A DNA stretch of 64,000 nt from an uncultured Verrucomicrobiota bacterium (GTDB lineage: Bacteria > Verrucomicrobiota > Verrucomicrobiia > Opitutales > Seribacteraceae), in NCBI GenBank assembly GCA_902612125.1, contig CACMBV010000005.1, positions 1 through 64,000 on the forward strand, written 5' to 3'. Below are positions 58,619 to 64,000 of the stretch, piece by piece. A program made the translations under genes and the position numbers. The first letter of the stretch is position 1. Each line of letters starts with the position of its first letter. Under the pieces are notes generated by a model. That model saw nothing but the letters and a program-made list of their open reading frames with translations. It searched no databases and was not told the DNA's origin.

Positions 58619-60376
58619 TTAAGCAACAACCAAGTTTTCTTGATATTCACAGAACTTGGAATATTTACCATTCAAATTTATTAATTCAGCATGATTACCG
58701 ATTTCAATCAATTTGCCGTTCTCAAGAAAGAGGATTTGGTCAGCATTACGAATGGTGCTAAGGCGATGAGCAATTATCAATGTAGTTCTTCCCACAACTA
58801 TGTTGTCCAACGCTTTTTGAATAAATCTTTCTGTCTCAACATCTACGCTTGCCGTAGCTTCATCTAAAATGAGGATGGGAGGATTTTTTAAAAGAGCCCG
58901 TGCCAGTGTAAGCCTTTGTTTTTCTCCCATGCTTAGCCTGATTCCGCGTTCCCCAATCATGGTATTTTCTTGTGAAGGCAATTCCTGAACAAAACCTTTA
59001 GCAGAAGCCATATCCAGTGCTTGCCATATTTCATCATCTCTGGCATTCGGATTTGCAAGAAGAAGATTTTCCCTGACCGTTGCATCGAATAGAAAGGGAT
59101 CCTGAGATACTAAACCTATGTTTTGCCGTAAATTTGTAAGATCAATTCTATCTAAGCTTTTTCCGCCAATGGATATGGTTCCTGATGAAATATCATAATA
59201 GCGTAGCAACAAGTTTGCTGTGGTGCTCTTTCCTGCACCGGTTGCACCCACTAGTGCAGTGGTTGATCCTTCGGGAATTGAAAAGGACAAATCATGAATG
59301 ATTGTATTTCTGTCGTCATAAGAAAAAGAAACATTTTTAAATTCTATTTCCTTTATAATCTGTGGAAAATCTAGCGGTTGTGAATGGTTGCTGATTTCGT
59401 TGGGTGTATCAAGAATTTCAAAAACCCTTTCACCTGATGCTTTTCCTGCCGCAACAAGATTATTTATGGATACTAATTGTCTAACAGGATCATAAAACAT
59501 ATTTGCATACAAAAGGAATGCAAAGAATTTACCTGAGGTGAAGGAAGGTTCCTTTTGAAGTAAATATGCACCCATTCCAACGACTGCGAGGATACCCAAG
59601 GAAGACAGAAAACTCGCACCCGGACCTTGAATGGACCATCTGTACATAGCTTCAAGTGAACGACTTTCCAATATGCGTCCAATTTGATCAAATCTTCTTC
59701 TCTCTCTTGCTTTAAGAGCGAATGCGTGAATCAAGCGGTTCCCCTGAATATCTTCGACAAGTAATGAATTTAAATCTCCGGAAGCTTCACGTACCGCTTT
59801 CCAGTTCTTTTTGGAAATTTTGGCGTAATTAAAGCCAAGAACGACTAAGATAGGCAGGGGTAAAAATACTAAAAAAGCCAAACGGGGTTCCTGTATAAAC
59901 ATCATCGTAGTAACTCCCGTTAGGGTAAGCAAAGCAATGACGCCCTGTTCGGTCCCATCTAGTATGGCTCTTTCGACATTTTGAACATCCTCAACCACTC
60001 TTGACGCGATTTCGCCACTTTTACGACGGTCATAAAAGCTAATTGGTAAATCCAGTAATTTATCATGCAAATCTTTCCTGACCTTAAAAATTACTTTCTG
60101 TTCCAGTTTATTATTAACTCTAATTCGCAGACAATTCAGGATTTCTTTACCTAGAAACATTAAACCGATCAACAGAATCCCATGAACCAGAATATCGTTT
60201 TCAAATAATTCAGACTCGAAGATATCGTCTAATACCTCCTGAATGACAGTTGGTACGCACACCGATAAGCCAGTCATTAGGCAGGCAAGAAGCAATGTGG
60301 TTGCAAAAAGTGCCTTTTGCTCAAATAAATACTTCGCAATTCGACGGATGACCTGCTTTTTTTCTTGGGACTTCAT
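58619..60376 (-). CDS. ABC exporter, TM-ATPase fusion (MsbA-like)
   Basis: TM region plus Walker A GATGAGKSTTANLLLRYYD, signature LSMGEKQRLTLARALL, LILDEATASVD. Confidence 0.96.
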   Translation of the reverse strand: MKSQEKKQVIRRIAKYLFEQKALFATTLLLACLMTGLSVCVPTVIQEVLDDIFESELFENDILVHGILLIGLMFLGKEILNCLRIRVNNKLEQKVIFKVRKDLHDKLLDLPISFYDRRKSGEIASRVVEDVQNVERAILDGTEQGVIALLTLTGVTTMMFIQEPRLAFLVFLPLPILVVLGFNYAKISKKNWKAVREASGDLNSLLVEDIQGNRLIHAFALKARERRRFDQIGRILESRSLEAMYRWSIQGPGASFLSSLGILAVVGMGAYLLQKEPSFTSGKFFAFLLYANMFYDPVRQLVSINNLVAAGKASGERVFEILDTPNEISNHSQPLDFPQIIKEIEFKNVSFSYDDRNTIIHDLSFSIPEGSTTALVGATGAGKSTTANLLLRYYDISSGTISIGGKSLDRIDLTNLRQNIGLVSQDPFLFDATVRENLLLANPNARDDEIWQALDMASAKGFVQELPSQENTMIGERGIRLSMGEKQRLTLARALLKNPPILILDEATASVDVETERFIQKALDNIVVGRTTLIIAHRLSTIRNADQILFLENGKLIEIGNHAELINLNGKYSKFCEYQENLVVA

Positions 60377-60421
60377 TCGGGATGATTATCTATCAAACTC
60401 TAATATAAGATTTTTACAAAC

Positions 60422-60874
60422 ATGGAGAAAAATATTGTCGATGGTCCCACTGGAGAAACCTGCTTAGATCTTCCCTCACCTTATGTGGCGCATCACACTG
60501 GTCTATTGCACCTTCCAAGGTTTTTGGCCAAAATAAAAAAGCACCTTTCAGGTAATCTGCCGGCAAGTTATCAAAGGAATTTTACTAAAGGCTTTGATGG
60601 TTTCTTATGCCTGCATCTGGGGATAGAACCGGACCAAATTATTGAATGCGTTAAAAATTCAGAGAACCAAAAAGAGTTGGATGAAAAATTAAAGAGTATT
60701 TTTCCTTCAGATTTAAGCCCTCATATTTGGAACAGAAAGGTAGTGCAAATGGGTACTGCTGACATAGCAAAGGATAAACTGAAGGAAGTGAAAAATAATC
60801 TCGGAGCAAGTGATCGAGACGATATAATTTCTTTTGCAGATGTCATTGATTTTGATGAGGGGAAAATAACCTAG
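60422..60874 (+). CDS. DUF5069 family protein
   Basis: LPRFLAKIKKHLSGNLPASYQRNFTKGFDGFLCLHLGIEPDQIIECVKNSENQKELDEKL matches my recollection of DUF5069. Confidence 0.85.
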   Translation: MEKNIVDGPTGETCLDLPSPYVAHHTGLLHLPRFLAKIKKHLSGNLPASYQRNFTKGFDGFLCLHLGIEPDQIIECVKNSENQKELDEKLKSIFPSDLSPHIWNRKVVQMGTADIAKDKLKEVKNNLGASDRDDIISFADVIDFDEGKIT

Positions 60875-62328
60875 GCAATGATATTTTTAATCGTTAGCAG
60901 AGTGATATCGTCTCTTTCAAATTGAGCTGATGAAAATGAATCTAAATTTGAGATTAGCTTACGGTTTATGATTTTGGGACTATGATTATTATTGCTTGAT
61001 GCAAAGTTTTTGAGGTTTTTGATTCCAAATTCTTCGCCTTCATCATTTGTTGCTTCAGTGACCCCATCGGTGTAAAGCAATAAGCAATCACCGTTTTCAA
61101 AATTGGTTTCATGGTCTTCAATCATTTCGTCAAAGATTTCGCAGGGAACCATCCCAACAGCCATTCCACCACCGTGAAGTTCTTCAACCCTTGAATGACC
61201 TTTTGCTACTGTCTCACCCCTTATCATCAGAGCTGGTTCATGTCCAGCCCTCGAATATATGATTTTTTTGATCTTGGTATCTATAATCGCGAAAAATAAG
61301 GTGATAAACATATCTTGGCGGATACGTTGTTCAAGCTGTTGATTTAAATTCTTGAGTATTACAGATGGTTGGGTTGATTTTTGAACAAAATGCCGAAGGT
61401 TAGTTTGACATATTGCCATAAGCAGGGAAGCCGGGACTCCTTTTCCGGATACATCTGCAACACAGACCCCAAATTTCGTCGAAGAAAGCTTATAAAAATC
61501 GTAAAAATCTCCTCCAACTTGAGCGGACGGGAGGTACAGTGCATCGAGTTCTAAACCTTTGTGAACGGGAAATTTCTGAGTTAAGAAAAGCTCCTGCACT
61601 TCACTGGCAAGATGCAGGTCGGAATCAATACGCGATTTTTCCAATCTGAGGTTCATTGCATCTGAATTTTTTATTGCAAGTGCGGCTTGTTCAGCCAAAG
61701 AACTTATCAGAGAAAAATCCATTTGAGAAAAAGGCAATCCGTTTGTCGGGTTGGCCACTACTAGAACTCCGTAACTACGATCGTCATGGATCAAAGGAGC
61801 ATAAACTAGAGATTTTGATTTCAAAGAGTCGTCCCTGTGAAGTATAATCCTTGGATCAATAGTTGCATCTTCAACCAAAACCGGTTTTCCGGTCTTGGCA
61901 ACCTGACCAACTATACCTTCCCCTTCCTCAAGTGTTTCCGAGGTTAAAACTGTTTCCAAAAATCTTGCTCTCGATTCATCCCTAATTAAGGTAGAATGTT
62001 TGATTGCACGCTGGGGCGGAAAAAGGCCTTCAACGGCAACCCCCTGTAGTCTGCCGCTTTTGTTTTTTTCGTAAATACAAGCACTCATTGCTCCCGTAGT
62101 AACTACTGCAGTATGGGCAATTCTTTGATAAAGTTCTTTACGAGGAATCCCCTCCCCTATGGCAACTGCAAGGTTATGCATAAATTCGATCACAATTTTT
62201 TTCTCCTGTTCGAGTCTTGCATTTTTGTCTCGTAAGGATGCCATTAACTTCTTGCTCTCTTTTCGGTGAAAAAAATAAAGACTTATTCCAATTAATAGAC
62301 CTGAACAAAATAAGATAAGTGGGTTCAC
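60871..62328 (-). CDS. GAF-domain PP2C-type (SpoIIE/RsbU) serine phosphatase, membrane-anchored
   Basis: N-terminal TM, GAF region (GEGIVGQVAKTGKPVLVEDATIDPR), SpoIIE domain (LPSAQVGGDFYDFYKLSSTKFGVCVADVSGKGVPASLLMA...LLLYTDGVTEATNDEGEEFG). Confidence 0.95.
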   Translation of the reverse strand: MNPLILFCSGLLIGISLYFFHRKESKKLMASLRDKNARLEQEKKIVIEFMHNLAVAIGEGIPRKELYQRIAHTAVVTTGAMSACIYEKNKSGRLQGVAVEGLFPPQRAIKHSTLIRDESRARFLETVLTSETLEEGEGIVGQVAKTGKPVLVEDATIDPRIILHRDDSLKSKSLVYAPLIHDDRSYGVLVVANPTNGLPFSQMDFSLISSLAEQAALAIKNSDAMNLRLEKSRIDSDLHLASEVQELFLTQKFPVHKGLELDALYLPSAQVGGDFYDFYKLSSTKFGVCVADVSGKGVPASLLMAICQTNLRHFVQKSTQPSVILKNLNQQLEQRIRQDMFITLFFAIIDTKIKKIIYSRAGHEPALMIRGETVAKGHSRVEELHGGGMAVGMVPCEIFDEMIEDHETNFENGDCLLLYTDGVTEATNDEGEEFGIKNLKNFASSNNNHSPKIINRKLISNLDSFSSAQFERDDITLLTIKNIIA

Positions 62329-62335
62329 TTAGAAA

Positions 62336-62836
62336 TTATTTGGTGCTGTCTGTTTCCTGTTCGAGAAAACTTACTACATCACAAAACATCCGAAGATTCT
62401 TCTCGTTTAGGTTCATCAATGTTTTATGAGCTTCATAAATGGTATCTGAAGAGGCAGATTCTGTTTGCACTTTTTTGTTCAGAGACTCCAAATCCTTAAA
62501 GTCTTTCGTTGAGAATGAGCTAACCTCGGCTATTTTGTCTATACCCAAGTTCTTTACAGTTTCCAGGTTTCTCCCTGTTAAGTTAACCAGCACTAACTTG
62601 CCAGCATCGTCTGAATTTCTTAAATTCAGGGCTAGCCTAACGAGAATACCCAAAAAAGTGCTGTCTACACTTGTGCAGTTTGCAAAATCAACAATGAAAG
62701 ATCTTTGTCCTTCATTGAATTTCTTATCAAGAAAGTTTCTTACTGGTTCGCAATTAATGTATGAAGCTTTTTTCAATACTTGTAAAATTGCCACCTTTGG
62801 GGAGTCGTGAACTTGATAATAAGTTTCTTTGTTCAC
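62336..62836 (-). CDS. STAS-domain anti-sigma factor antagonist-like protein
   Basis: RSFIVDFANCTSVDSTFLGILVRLALNLRN...GKLVLVNLTGRNLETVKNLGIDKIAEV; immediately upstream of the phosphatase. Confidence 0.88.
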   Translation of the reverse strand: MNKETYYQVHDSPKVAILQVLKKASYINCEPVRNFLDKKFNEGQRSFIVDFANCTSVDSTFLGILVRLALNLRNSDDAGKLVLVNLTGRNLETVKNLGIDKIAEVSSFSTKDFKDLESLNKKVQTESASSDTIYEAHKTLMNLNEKNLRMFCDVVSFLEQETDSTK

Positions 62837-63013
62837 GGAAATCCCTTTGTTTAGTTTAGATTATTTGTTAAGAAGATCCAAATTAATGAAAACTTGAACA
62901 GATTGTTTTCCGTCGACATGCAAATGTGGATCGAAGGGGCAGAAATTCATCAAATTTAGAATAACTTTACTTGTTAAATTAATTAAGTGGGGCAGACTAA
63001 GTTGTTTAGTTAA

Positions 63014-63484
63014 TTATTTTAGTGCTTCTTTAATTGCGTCAAAGTCAGGAAGTTGCTTGGGATCATCTGATGACCATGCATGGGTAATAAATCCATCTTT
63101 TGAAACTACAAAAGCTGATCTTTTGGCAACTCCAGCAAATCCAATAAAGTCATCGTACAATACACCATATGATGTAGAGACATCTTTATTAAAATCGCTT
63201 AATAATGGGAAATTTAAGTTTTCCTTTTCGGCCATAATTTCTTGAGCAAAAGGGCTGTCCACGCTTATGCCGTAAACTTGGGCATTCAAGTCGTTATATG
63301 ACGAAATGTCATCTCTTACGAAGCATGTTTCTTCGGTGCAAACACTAGTGAACGCGAAAGGGAAAAAAAGCAAAACAACCGCTTGTTTATCCTTATGATC
63401 ACTAAGAGAAATATTCTTCAGACCATCAGCGTTTTTAGTTTTGAGAGAAAAATCAGGTGCGATATCGCCAAGGTTTAAAGTCAT
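63014..63484 (-). CDS. Peroxiredoxin (AhpC/TSA family)
   Basis: LNLGDIAPDFSLKTKNADG...VVLLFFPFAFTSVCTEETCFVRDD (peroxidatic Cys). Confidence 0.94.
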   Translation of the reverse strand: MTLNLGDIAPDFSLKTKNADGLKNISLSDHKDKQAVVLLFFPFAFTSVCTEETCFVRDDISSYNDLNAQVYGISVDSPFAQEIMAEKENLNFPLLSDFNKDVSTSYGVLYDDFIGFAGVAKRSAFVVSKDGFITHAWSSDDPKQLPDFDAIKEALK

Positions 63485-63627
63485 ATTGTATTAGTTGTCA
63501 GGGTTACAGGATTAACTTGGTAATGTTGAAATGATCGAAAGCAAGCGGAATCACAATATCATAATCAATAAATTCAATTCTGCACTCGTCCTGTTAGCTA
63601 TTATCTTTTAAAGAGATATACCGTATT

Positions 63628-64000
63628 ATGGAAATCAAGACATTACTTTCAGGAGCTGAAACTATCATAGGAAAGGAAGAGCTTACTGAAAAGATTTGTT
63701 CCGGCGAAAAACTCAAGGTCAAGTTTGGTGTTGACCCGACTCGACCTGACCTGACTTTTGGGCATCTTGTCGTATTGAATAAGTTAAAGCAGTTTCAAGA
63801 TGCGGGGCATGCTGCAATTTTGTTGATTGGTGATTATACTGCCAGAATTGGTGACCCCAGCGGTCGTTCTGATTTGCGACCCGAGTTGTCTCAAGAAGAA
63901 GTTGAAGAAAATGCATCCACATACCTAGAGCAAGCTTTCAAGATTTTAGATTCAAATAAAACCGTAGTGAGAAGAAATAGTGAATGGTTTTCAAGGATGA
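63628..64000 (+). CDS. tyrS: Tyrosyl-tRNA synthetase, N-terminal part (truncated by window end)
   Basis: ATG at 63628: [88 protein letters not shown]; open to the window edge. Not in the supplied ORF track. Confidence 0.93.
   Translation, partial: MEIKTLLSGAETIIGKEELTEKICSGEKLKVKFGVDPTRPDLTFGHLVVLNKLKQFQDAGHAAILLIGDYTARIGDPSGRSDLRPELSQEEVEENASTYLEQAFKILDSNKTVVRRNSEWFSRM

Overview
The window is a chromosomal segment that is mostly core genome. Gene content suggests a Verrucomicrobiota/Opitutae-like member of the PVC group (inference from PVC-type dehydrogenase/cytochrome domains, multiple sulfatases and DUF5069; not proven). Left to right it contains: the S10/spc/alpha ribosomal protein operon (rplB 3' end to rplQ, with secY and rpoA); guaA; a partial histidine cluster (hisD-hisC-hisB-hisH); gltA; a stand-alone CoaB; an NtrC-type two-component pair; tRNA-Asn; a TonB-dependent siderophore receptor with tandem Fur-like boxes; tRNA-Arg; DUF3050; an aldose epimerase; an NfeD/NfeD/FloA membrane-microdomain operon; a PmoA-like gene; a tightly coupled efflux operon (TolC, broken PWxxCC gene, two FtsX-type permeases, ATPase, HlyD, small Cys-rich secreted protein); a sulfatase cluster around a large SGNH / PVC-dehydrogenase / HEAT / cupredoxin fusion; rplY-pth-rpsF-ssb-rplI-dnaB; bamA-skp-lpxD-prs; an HtrA protease; a cytochrome c/LRR/YHS-like protein; an MsbA-like ABC exporter; DUF5069; a PP2C/STAS regulatory pair; a peroxiredoxin; and the 5' end of tyrS. 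I saw no CRISPR array, prophage or transposon. The best candidates for under-described biology are the efflux operon with its Cys-rich accessory proteins (one apparently frameshifted) and the sulfatase/cupredoxin-fusion cluster. All domain calls are by eye from the translations; no database search was run.
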